Shown piece after piece: positions 1 through 5,973 of a stretch of DNA of 5,982 nucleotides. Within the stretch, counting starts at the first letter, position 1, and each line of letters starts with the position of its first letter. The position numbers and the translations under genes are program-made. Under the pieces are notes generated by a model that searched no databases, was not told where the DNA came from, and saw only the letters and a program-made list of their open reading frames with translations. Source of the stretch: Prevotella sp. CAG:1092 (GTDB taxonomy: Bacteria > Bacteroidota > Bacteroidia > Bacteroidales > Bacteroidaceae); NCBI GenBank assembly GCA_000436915.1, contig HF993969.1, forward strand, positions 1 through 5,982, written 5' to 3'.

Positions 1-30
1 CTCTTCACTTAAATTCTTCACTCTTCACTT
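1..30. repeat. Short imperfect GTGAAGA-type repeat (minus-strand sense)
   Basis: The 10-mer CTCTTCACTT occurs at 1-10 and again at 21-30, with TTCTTCA between them. On the minus strand this reads as two or three spaced GTGAAGA-like units followed by a purine-rich tract. From memory, similar GTGAAGAGTGAAGA strings are frequent between genes in Bacteroides and Prevotella, but this could not be searched here. The tract is cut by the window edge, so its full length is unknown. No coding role is seen. Confidence 0.5.
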
Positions 31-77
31 TTTTCTCCATATTTTCTTATATTTTGCAAAAAAACTGCCAAGGTCTC

Positions 78-108
78 TTTAGTTTTTGATATAAAAGTGT
101 TATCTTTG
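78..108 (+). promoter_or_regulatory. Bacteroidota-type promoter for the phosphoesterase gene
   Basis: TATCTTTG at 101-108 is a perfect match to the Bacteroidota -7 consensus TAnnTTTG. TTTA at 78-81 matches the -33 element TTTG at three of four bases, with a 19-base spacer, which is the usual spacing. Transcription would start near 114-116, giving a leader of only about 15 bases before the ATG at 130. The leader (ACTAAAATATAGCGA) is A-rich with no Shine-Dalgarno site, as is common in this phylum. Confidence 0.65.
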
Positions 109-129
109 CTGCATACTAAAATATAGCGA

Positions 130-945
130 ATGAAACATTTTGTACACATCCTTTTGCTCTCGGCTCTGATGATGCTATCCCTTACAGCCTGCGACTCCGT
201 GTTCGATATCCATCCCTACGACACACGCGTAGAAGGTGCTACCGACCTTAATGCAAAGAATATAAAGCTCATAGAAGAGAGATGTCTCGATAAAGACACT
301 ATGCATATAGCCGTTATCAGCGACTCCCACCAATGGTACAAAGACCTTGAAGCTGAGATTGCTGATATCAACCGCCGAGATAGCATCGACTTTGTGATAC
401 ACCTCGGCGACCTCACCGACTTTGGCTCTACACTTGAATACTCCCTTGCTCGTGAGCGACTACAACGCTTGCGCAAACCTTTCGTCGTCATGCAGGGCAA
501 CCACGACTGTCTTGGCACAGGCAACGAGGTCTATGCTAAGATGTTTGGCAACAACGACTTCTCGTTCATTGCCGGAAGAGTAAAATTCATAATGATAAAT
601 ACCAATGCCATAGAGTACGACTACTCTGAGCCTGTGCCCGACTTCGACTTCCTCGAAGCTGAGGCTACTCGTGACTCTGCGCTCTTCGACCGTAGTGTGG
701 CTTGTATGCATGCTGCGCCATATAGCGAGCAGTTTAATAATAATGTGCTCAAGCCTTTCAACTATTATGTTATGAACTTCCCCAACCTCATGTTCTGCCT
801 CTATGGTCATGGTCATCAGATAGATGAACACGACTTCTTCAACAATGGCATTATCTACTATGAGGTGGCAGCAGCCAAGAAACGAAAATATCGTATTTTT
901 ACAATAACTCCTAATGGATATGCAAATGAAGTCATCAGTCTTTAA
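130..945 (+). CDS. Calcineurin-like metallophosphoesterase lipoprotein
   Basis: The product (271 aa) is a predicted envelope lipoprotein with a calcineurin-like phosphoesterase domain. An N-terminal hydrophobic stretch (about residues 4-20) ends in the lipobox L18-T-A-C21, so Cys21 would be lipidated after signal peptidase II cleavage. The dimetal active site appears complete and in order: D65-S-H67 (motif I), G93-D-L-T-D97 (motif II), G123-N-H-D126 (motif III), H194 (motif IV) and G226-H-G-H229 (motif V). The family hydrolyses phosphomono- or diesters using two metal ions; the substrate here cannot be inferred. The start is an ATG 22 bases after a perfect -7 box. The end overlaps the next gene, which suggests one transcript and coupled translation. 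The residues after Cys21 (DSVFD) are not an obvious Bacteroidota surface-export signal, so which membrane and face it occupies is open. The enzyme class is secure; the role is unknown. Confidence 0.9.
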   Translation: MKHFVHILLLSALMMLSLTACDSVFDIHPYDTRVEGATDLNAKNIKLIEERCLDKDTMHIAVISDSHQWYKDLEAEIADINRRDSIDFVIHLGDLTDFGSTLEYSLARERLQRLRKPFVVMQGNHDCLGTGNEVYAKMFGNNDFSFIAGRVKFIMINTNAIEYDYSEPVPDFDFLEAEATRDSALFDRSVACMHAAPYSEQFNNNVLKPFNYYVMNFPNLMFCLYGHGHQIDEHDFFNNGIIYYEVAAAKKRKYRIFTITPNGYANEVISL

Positions 946-1603
946 ACTCCTCATGGCTGCATTTGCTCTCTTTGCAGCCATCGATGCTAATGCCGTCACC
1001 CTTAGCGACAGCATCCTCTGCGACACCTCCACTCACTATGGCCACTACGACCATCGTGTCCACCGCTATCGTCAGCGCTGGTCTAACCTCATCCCTACAC
1101 AGCATGTCCTCCAGTTCGCAGGCAACATGGGACTCGCTTCCATCGGTGTAGGTTGGGACTATGGCAAACGTCGCCAATGGGAAACGCATCTGCTCTTTGG
1201 ATATATCCCGAAATATGATTCCAAACGAGCTAAGCTCACCATGACTCTCAAAGAAAACTACATTCCTTGGTCTATATACCTTGACGATGGTTGGAACCTG
1301 GAGCCCTTGGAATGTGGCTTATATTTCAATACCGTGTTTGGTCATGAGTTTTGGGCTAAGCAGCCTGCCAAATATAGCAGTGGTTATTATCCCTTCTCCA
1401 CCAAGTTCCGTCCTAACGTCTTCATTGGTCAGCGTATCACCAAGACTGTCCCCAACAATCGCCGCCGTTATATCAAGAGCATCACCGCATTCTATGAACT
1501 CAGCACCTGCGACATCTATTTCATGACCTTCTTCCGCAACGGCAAAGCCGACTTCTGGGATGTCTTCGGCCTCTCCTTAGGCCTCAAAGTCCAATTGCTG
1601 TAA
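926..1603 (+). CDS. Exported protein of unknown function, probable small outer-membrane beta-barrel
   Basis: I do not recognise a named family. Three in-frame ATGs lie at 914, 920 and 926. The last is preferred because it gives a standard signal peptide, MKSSVFKLLMAAFALFAAID followed by ANA, with cleavage after A-N-A; starting at 914 adds only MDMQ. From 926 the protein has 225 residues. The mature part is rich in Tyr, Trp, Phe and Gly, with repeated alternating stretches such as GLASIGVGWDYG, THLLFGYIP, CGLYFNTVFG and FIGQRI. It ends in the hydrophobic run FGLSLGLKVQLL, as expected of an outer-membrane barrel of roughly eight strands. That fold is inference from composition. The start lies inside the 3' end of the phosphoesterase gene, with an overlap of 20-32 bases depending on start, so the two are probably co-translated and may act together in the envelope. 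An enzyme or transport role cannot be assigned. Confidence 0.75.
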   Translation: MKSSVFKLLMAAFALFAAIDANAVTLSDSILCDTSTHYGHYDHRVHRYRQRWSNLIPTQHVLQFAGNMGLASIGVGWDYGKRRQWETHLLFGYIPKYDSKRAKLTMTLKENYIPWSIYLDDGWNLEPLECGLYFNTVFGHEFWAKQPAKYSSGYYPFSTKFRPNVFIGQRITKTVPNNRRRYIKSITAFYELSTCDIYFMTFFRNGKADFWDVFGLSLGLKVQLL

Positions 1604-1608
1604 ATCTC

Positions 1609-1662
1609 CGAATGACACGAATTTTTATTTTATTCGGTTGAGTGATTCGTGTTCGTTTTCTT
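1609..1662 (+). terminator. Probable transcription terminator after the barrel gene
   Basis: ACACGAAT at 1615-1622 pairs perfectly with ATTCGTGT at 1645-1652. CGA (1609-1611) and TCG (1653-1655) extend the stem past a three-base bulge. The loop is long (22 bases, T-rich). The stem is followed on the plus strand by TTTTCTT (1656-1662), which fits a weak intrinsic terminator for the upstream plus-strand pair. On the minus strand no U-tract follows, so it would serve the convergent response regulator gene poorly. ATTCG also recurs at 1632 and 1671, so the region may instead be an intergenic repeat. Confidence 0.5.
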
Positions 1663-1696
1663 AATGCTGTATTCGTTGTTTTAAATTCCACCTGCG

Positions 1697-2059
1697 CTAT
1701 CCCAACAACTTGCTAATATGCATACGTAGTTGCACAATGTTGATAGGCTTAGTCATATACTCCGTCATACCACAGTCATAACCCTCCTGCTCGTCATCAG
1801 AAAAAGCACGAGCAGTGAGACCTATTATAGGCACCGTAGTAGAAAACTTTCTTATTTCGCTTGTTGCCTCATACCCATTCATCACAGGCATAGTGATATC
1901 CATGAGCACCAATTCTGGCTTCTGTTGCTCAAACATCTCTACCGCCTCCTTGCCATTCCAAGCATGCAGTAGCTCAAAGTCTTTTGATAAAATTACGTCT
2001 AATAGCTTAAAATTGCTTGCATTATCCTCTGCCACGAGAATCTTCTTCTTTGTTTCCAT
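1697..2059 (-). CDS. Receiver-only response regulator (CheY/Spo0F-like)
   Basis: This 120-residue protein consists of a single receiver domain. Key residues are visible, numbered from the ATG at 2059: acidic pair E11-D12, phosphoacceptor D54 in LVLMDITMPVMNG, switch residue T82 in IIGLTARA, Y101, and K104-P105 in EYMTKP. An upstream in-frame TTG at 2068 would add MII, but the ATG giving METKKKILVAEDN is more credible. The protein ends right after the receiver fold, so it has no DNA-binding, RNA-binding or enzymatic output. The gene begins 43 bp after the kinase stop on the same strand with no clear promoter between, so the two are probably one operon and cognate partners. The receiver most resembles those at the C-terminus of hybrid kinases, suggesting a split hybrid. 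It probably passes phosphate on, for example to a phosphotransferase, or acts by protein contact; the target is unknown. Confidence 0.9.
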   Translation of the reverse strand: METKKKILVAEDNASNFKLLDVILSKDFELLHAWNGKEAVEMFEQQKPELVLMDITMPVMNGYEATSEIRKFSTTVPIIGLTARAFSDDEQEGYDCGMTEYMTKPINIVQLRMHISKLLG

Positions 2060-2102
2060 AATGATCAAATTAGGGTGTCGTTCATACTACATAGAATAAT
2101 CT

Positions 2103-4052
2103 TTATCTCTGGTCTTCCGCCAAATCTTCTTTCTGTACCTTTGTCAGAGGAATGCAAAACATAAACCTCGCACCCTCCGTATACGAAGTGTCGAGCCAGA
2201 TCTTTCCGCCCAACCTCTCTACGATAATTCTGCAGAGCGATAGGCCCAAGCCCGTACCCTGCACATATTGGTTCAGCTTCACGAAGCGCTCAAACACCGC
2301 CTCTGCCTTCTCCTTAGGCACACCAATACCAGTGTCGCTGATAGCCAATGTTATAAGGCGTTTGCCCTCGTCCACACTGAAGCTCAGTCGTATATGTCCC
2401 TCCTTGGTAAACTTGCTGGCATTAGTGAGCAGATTTATTATCACCTGCTTAAACTTCACAGCGTCAGTTTGTATAAATAGCGAGTCCACAGGATAGTGTT
2501 CCTGATACTCCACATGCTCCAAAGGTCTTGCTTGCTTCACCGATATCAAGCAGCTATGGCATAACTTCACCACGTCGCACGGACGATAATCTATCGTCAC
2601 ACGACCCGATTCTATCCTCGAAATATCCAATATGTCGTTGATAAGGTTCAGCAGCAATGTCGAATTCTCCTTTATTATCTTTTCAAACTCCTTCTTGTCC
2701 TCATTCGAATAGTCGTCCATACATTGCAACTCCGAGAAACCCACTATCGCATTCAGTGGAGTGCGTATTTCGTGACTCATATTAGCGATAAAAGCCGTTT
2801 TCAGCCTGTTTGCCTCCTCAGCCTTATCCTTTGCTATTGCTAACTCCTTGCTCTTCTTCTCCAAAGCGTTCTTTAGTCGGCGAATATGAGCAATATAATA
2901 TATCGCTATAAACAATCCAAATATCAATACCAGCACCGACGACAATACCCACAATATCATCTTTCGGTTCTTGGAATAGAAATTCTCAGTCTGGTTTATT
3001 ATTATCGAGTTAGCAGGGACAAGATTCTCTGATAATTCAAATTTGGCGAGTTTTGATTTATCAAAAGTATAGCCACTGCGGCGAATTTTAAACAATTCAC
3101 TATTTGGCATTTTAGCCTTCAGATAGTCGTAGGCAATGTCTGCCAAGTCTTCACCAACAAGACCAAACTCAGGTGTATATCCTCCGATAGCCCAACTGCC
3201 CATACCTACCGAAGCTATAGAAAAAGCAGGCAAATTAGGGTTTGCATCGCGCAACACACTTGTTGTATTTGCCAACACATAGTTCTCGCTACAGTCTATT
3301 CTCCACGTACCTATTAATAATACTGTGCCCTCCTTTATCTCCTTCAACTGTTTGCAAGCACCAAACAGTGTATATCGTCTACCATCTATCAGCTGCAGAT
3401 TTAAATCCCTATACTTTGTCATTTCTTTTCTGACCAAAGCCTGTATCGTCAGACCACCCAAAGTGAAGTCCGAGAGAAATGCAATATTCCTTGTGTTAGG
3501 ATAGAAGTCTTTTATCAGTTCTATGTTGCGACCTACATGATACTTGTAGAATATTCCGCCCACTATATTAAAGTCTTTGAAGTCAGTATACTCCTTGCTT
3601 TCAGGCATCCAAGTTCTTAAGTTTTTAATTCCTTTAGGTAATTCTATAGTGTTCGTACTCACCATTGCCGCCATCGAAGGAGTCTTGTGTGCCAATTTCG
3701 AAGTTTGAGCCAGATAAGACACCCAAGCCTCCTGTCCTATCAATATGATAAGGCTTGGAGGGTCGTTTGTATATTTCTTCAGCAAGCCATCCATTCTGTC
3801 CTTCCATAGTGGTGCTTCCGACAGGCTTTTGCTGTTCATGGTCTCCACACAAACGTTTGTTGTAGAGCCAGCCAAAGTCTTGTATTTTCTGAAGAAATCC
3901 GAAAGGTTAGCATTCGTTCTTTCAGTGTCAGGATTATACGAAGTGATAATTAGAATGCGCTCGTTTCTTATGTCTGCCGATGCCATTCCAATATGGAATA
4001 TGCTCAGCAGGTAGCATAGCACTAATTTTAGGATGATATTGTAAACTTTCAT
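2103..4052 (-). CDS. Membrane sensor histidine kinase with periplasmic binding-protein-like sensor
   Basis: The protein is 649 aa from the ATG at 4052. An in-frame TTG at 4100 would add 16 residues ahead of the signal peptide and is unlikely; AAGGA lies 13 bases before the ATG. Parts in order: signal peptide with cleavage near A-S-A26; a large periplasmic domain (about 27-362); one transmembrane segment (about 364-390); a short coiled coil without obvious HAMP or PAS; HisKA with H427 in NMSHEIRTPLN; HATPase with N540/N544 in INLLTNASKFT, G1 box D573-T-G-I-G, F box VFERFVKLN and G2 box GTGLGL (599-604). All catalytic motifs are present. The periplasmic part, with RILIITSYNP near its start and AIGGYTPEFGLVGEDLA near its end, resembles the ABC-transporter substrate-binding-like family (PF04392 type), so it may bind a small ligand directly or through a partner. 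The adjacent lone receiver is the likely phosphorylation target. The family call is firm; the ligand is unknown. Confidence 0.92.
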   Translation of the reverse strand: MKVYNIILKLVLCYLLSIFHIGMASADIRNERILIITSYNPDTERTNANLSDFFRKYKTLAGSTTNVCVETMNSKSLSEAPLWKDRMDGLLKKYTNDPPSLIILIGQEAWVSYLAQTSKLAHKTPSMAAMVSTNTIELPKGIKNLRTWMPESKEYTDFKDFNIVGGIFYKYHVGRNIELIKDFYPNTRNIAFLSDFTLGGLTIQALVRKEMTKYRDLNLQLIDGRRYTLFGACKQLKEIKEGTVLLIGTWRIDCSENYVLANTTSVLRDANPNLPAFSIASVGMGSWAIGGYTPEFGLVGEDLADIAYDYLKAKMPNSELFKIRRSGYTFDKSKLAKFELSENLVPANSIIINQTENFYSKNRKMILWVLSSVLVLIFGLFIAIYYIAHIRRLKNALEKKSKELAIAKDKAEEANRLKTAFIANMSHEIRTPLNAIVGFSELQCMDDYSNEDKKEFEKIIKENSTLLLNLINDILDISRIESGRVTIDYRPCDVVKLCHSCLISVKQARPLEHVEYQEHYPVDSLFIQTDAVKFKQVIINLLTNASKFTKEGHIRLSFSVDEGKRLITLAISDTGIGVPKEKAEAVFERFVKLNQYVQGTGLGLSLCRIIVERLGGKIWLDTSYTEGARFMFCIPLTKVQKEDLAEDQR

Positions 4053-4215
4053 ACAAGTAATATCCTTATGTTTTATATAGCCATTTATTAAAATCTCCAA
4101 CTACATAACTCTTGTAATGTTTAGTCTTTACGGCTATTATATTAGTTGACTTCAATAGTTAATATTCCCTTGCAAAAGGAGGGCACTGAAAAACCTCTTA
4201 AATTCTTTTATGTCT
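4053..4215. other. Leader region of the kinase operon, non-coding
   Basis: This AT-rich stretch lies between the kinase start and the insertion-sequence hairpin and must hold the promoter of the minus-strand kinase/receiver operon unless that was displaced by the IS. I found no good TAnnTTTG match on the minus strand at a sensible distance. A weak GC-containing hairpin is present around 4167-4183 (CCCT/AGGG arms), and AAG-GAGG (4176-4182) can pair imperfectly with CCTCTT (4194-4199). Neither is strong enough to name. No open frame of interest is seen. Confidence 0.4.
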
Positions 4216-4268
4216 AAAAATAATGCTCATATGTAGGTCGTTTTGCTTGCATATGTGCATTATTTTTT
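4216..4268 (+). terminator. Strong hairpin with T-run just inside the IS left end
   Basis: Arms 4216-4233 and 4250-4267 are inverted repeats of 18 bp with one T-T mismatch (4227/4256) and a 16-base loop (4234-4249). The right arm runs straight into six Ts (4263-4268), so RNA read rightwards forms a stem followed by a U-tract, as in an intrinsic terminator. It ends 28 bases before the transposase ATG. Insertion sequences often carry such structures to stop transcription entering from outside or to hide the transposase start; that role here is inference. Confidence 0.6.
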
Positions 4269-4277
4269 GTACCTTTA
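4246..4277 (+). promoter_or_regulatory. Possible transposase promoter
   Basis: TACCTTTA at 4270-4277 matches the Bacteroidota -7 box TAnnTTTG except for its last base. CTTG at 4246-4249 matches the -33 TTTG at three of four bases, with a 20-base spacer. Transcription would start near 4284, downstream of the hairpin, giving a leader of about a dozen bases. A transcript made here would lack the hairpin, whereas one reading in from outside would contain it. AGAGAG directly before the ATG is a possible weak ribosome binding site. Confidence 0.35.
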
Positions 4278-4295
4278 TAGCATATTTAGAGAGAT

Positions 4296-5756
4296 ATGCT
4301 AGCACAACAAGAAACACTCCAGTTTACCGATTATTCCGGTCTATATGACAAGGTCGTTCCCAAGAAGCACTTGCTTCGCCAAATTAATGACCTTGTAGAC
4401 TTTTCTTTTGTTTACAAAGAACTTGTTTCAAAATACTGCAAGGATAATGGCAGAAAAGCCGAAAGCCCAATCAGACTTTTTAAGTATCTACTTCTGAAAG
4501 TTATCTACGACTCTTCTGACGTAGATGTTGTTGAACGTTCCATGTACGACATGTCCTTCAAGTACTTTTTAGGCATGTCTCCAGAAGAGGGCGTAATCAA
4601 TCCTAGCACGCTCACTAAGTTCAGAAAACTTCGACTTAAGGATATCGACTTGCTTGATATGCTTATTTCAAAGACCGTTTCCATTGCTATAGAGAAAGGG
4701 ATAATCAAGTCCAATACTATCATTGTTGACGCTACTCACTCTGGCTCTCGTTCGAATCCCTATACTCCTATACAGATATTGAAACTTCGCTCAAAACAAT
4801 TACGTAAGTCCTTGTATGAAAATGACGAATCCATAAAGGATATTCTTCCAGCAAAGAACGAAGATGACAGTTTGGAGCATGAGTTGGCATATACGAAGGC
4901 GCTTGTTGATAAAGTATCAGAGGATAAGCTCTTGGTAAATATCCCCATGATTCAAGAACGTCTCAACATGCTGATGGAGACCCTTGAGGACATACAAGAT
5001 CGCTATACCACGTCTAAGGATAAGGATGCCAGAATTGGCCATAAATCAGCCGAGAATCAGTTCTTCGGCTACAAGAGCCATATTGCCATCACTCCAGAGC
5101 GGCTGATTGTAGCAGCCACGGTCACTTCTGGAGAAAAAGGCGATGGCAAACAACTACCCGACCTGATAGACAAAGCCAAAGAAAATGGCATAGAGGTAGA
5201 TACCGTTGTTGGAGATGCAGCCTATTCAGGAGATAGCAATCTGAAAAAAGCAAAGAATGAAAATATAAAGATCGTAGCCAGGCTTAGTCCCTGCATAAGC
5301 CAGGGATTTAGATCAGAATCAGATAAATGGGATTACAACAAGGACGCAGGCATGTTTGTATGCCCAGCAGGTCACATGGCTACAAGAAAAGTAAAGCAAG
5401 GAAAGAAGAATGTACAAGGCAACCAAGTATATACCTATTATTTTGATGTAGAGAAATGCAAGGCATGTGCCTTAAGAGAAGGATGCTACAAGGCTGGTGC
5501 GAAATCTAAAACATATAGCGTAACTATTAAGACAGCCACCCAGCAAGCCCAACTGGCATTCCAACAAACAGAGGAGTTTAAGGAAGCTTACAGAGAACGC
5601 TACAAGATAGAGGCAAAGAATGCTGAGTTAAAGAACGTCTTTGGATATGACAGGGCAGAATCCTACGGAATAGATGCCATGCGTATGCAAGGAGCAGTAA
5701 CTATGTTTGCAGCTAACGTAAAACGTATCATTAAAATCATGAATGGAGGCAAATAA
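4296..5756 (+). CDS. IS1182-family DDE transposase
   Basis: This 486-residue protein is a full-length transposase. The N-terminal part (about 15-115) has the DUF772-like region typical of IS1182/IS5-type enzymes, including SPIRLFKYLLLK and INPSTLTKFRKLR. The catalytic triad can be read as D145 in IIVDATHSGS, D307 in VVGDAAYSGD, and E439 in YRERYKIEAKNAELK, which matches the family's C-terminal R-x-x-IE pattern. Between D307 and E439 lies a cysteine group, C356-P-A-G-H, C388-K-A-C391 and C397, likely a small zinc-binding insert seen in this family. A charged, coiled-coil-like insert lies around 165-235. There is no frameshift or internal stop, so the element may be active. The ATG is the only credible start, since the next Met is residue 83. 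The enzyme catalyses cut or copy movement of its own IS, and no passenger gene is present. Confidence 0.95.
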   Translation: MLAQQETLQFTDYSGLYDKVVPKKHLLRQINDLVDFSFVYKELVSKYCKDNGRKAESPIRLFKYLLLKVIYDSSDVDVVERSMYDMSFKYFLGMSPEEGVINPSTLTKFRKLRLKDIDLLDMLISKTVSIAIEKGIIKSNTIIVDATHSGSRSNPYTPIQILKLRSKQLRKSLYENDESIKDILPAKNEDDSLEHELAYTKALVDKVSEDKLLVNIPMIQERLNMLMETLEDIQDRYTTSKDKDARIGHKSAENQFFGYKSHIAITPERLIVAATVTSGEKGDGKQLPDLIDKAKENGIEVDTVVGDAAYSGDSNLKKAKNENIKIVARLSPCISQGFRSESDKWDYNKDAGMFVCPAGHMATRKVKQGKKNVQGNQVYTYYFDVEKCKACALREGCYKAGAKSKTYSVTIKTATQQAQLAFQQTEEFKEAYRERYKIEAKNAELKNVFGYDRAESYGIDAMRMQGAVTMFAANVKRIIKIMNGGK

Positions 5757-5771
5757 GGCGGAAATGCCTTA
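5754..5771. other. Small hairpin spanning the transposase stop codon
   Basis: TAAGGC (5754-5759) and GCCTTA (5766-5771) form a six-base-pair stem around the loop GGAAAT, and the stem includes the stop codon. It is followed by As, not Ts, on the plus strand, so it is not a standard intrinsic terminator in that direction. It could protect the 3' end of the message or slow antisense transcription, but the stem is short and may be chance. Confidence 0.3.
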
Positions 5772-5857
5772 AAAAAACTCGGAATGCGGTCAAATGGAGC
5801 CATATATAGGTCTGTGAGGCATTATTGGGCGAGTTCTTCAAGTATTTCCGAAAATTC

Positions 5858-5927
5858 CGGTATAAGTGTCAAAAAGAGACCTGAAATAGGTGTAAAATCG
5901 GTATAAGTGTCAAAAAGAGACCTGAAA
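5858..5927. repeat. Two exact 29-bp direct repeats at a 41-bp period
   Basis: An identical 29-base unit occupies 5858-5886 and 5899-5927, starting CGGTATAAGTGTC and ending AGAGACCTGAAA, with 12 unique bases between. The linker contains GTGTAAAA (5890-5897), a degenerate echo of GTGTCAAAA in each unit (5866 and 5907), so a shorter motif recurs at 24- and 17-base spacing. No third full copy lies within one period on either side. The 41-bp period is not a multiple of three, which argues against a coding repeat. It may be a binding-site array, part of the IS right flank, or a dispersed intergenic repeat of the host. Confidence 0.8.
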
Positions 5928-5940
5928 ACTTCCGTAATCC

Positions 5941-5973
5941 CTTTACCTACAAGGCTTGTGGGCCTTTATAAAG
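5941..5973. other. Nested imperfect hairpin at the right edge
   Basis: Outer arms CTTTA (5941-5945) and TAAAG (5969-5973) enclose inner arms AAGGC (5951-5955) and GCCTT (5962-5966) with a six-base loop TTGTGG. The internal bulge is asymmetric (5 against 2 bases). It may continue past the window. Its role is unknown; it lies 13 bases after the 29-bp repeat pair and may belong to the same element. Confidence 0.35.

Larger units (their letters stand above)
4219..5826 (+). mobile_element. IS1182-family insertion sequence (ends tentative)
   Basis: The presence of an IS is secure from the intact transposase at 4296-5756. The ends are a proposal. AATAATGC-TCA at 4219-4229 is mirrored by TGAGGCATTATT at 5815-5826, giving an inverted match of 11 of 12 positions with a one-base gap and an element of 1608 bp, a plausible size for one long transposase gene with short flanks. 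The match decays quickly further in, and I see no convincing target-site duplication beyond these points. The true right end may lie further right or outside the window. The left end holds a prominent hairpin and probable promoter. Confidence 0.45.

Noticed and set aside
71..80. AGGTCTCTTT before the first gene also occurs, inverted, in both 29-bp repeats (5873-5882 and 5914-5923)
   Set aside because: A 10-base match in AT-rich DNA with no extension on either side is compatible with chance. It would need a genome-wide count to mean anything.
460..1032. Long antisense open frame (190 codons) opposite the phosphoesterase gene
   Set aside because: It lies wholly opposite two genes with strong homology features, has no recognisable domain, and its length follows from the sense codon usage.
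4184..4200. GCACTGAAAAACCTCTT region as the IS left terminus
   Set aside because: No inverted counterpart was found in 5757-5982. It remains possible only if the right end lies outside the window.
4053..4200. Promoter for the kinase operon on the minus strand
   Set aside because: No TAnnTTTG box with a suitably spaced TTTG was found. Candidates such as TATTGAAG match too few positions to call.
5858..5927. Possible CRISPR array
   Set aside because: There are only two 29-base copies with a 12-base gap, far below spacer length, and no cas genes nearby.
5822..5965. Minus-strand open frame of 48 codons across the 29-bp repeats
   Set aside because: It has no ATG, and the 41-bp repeat period shifts frame so the two copies would encode different peptides. 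It looks like non-coding repeat DNA.
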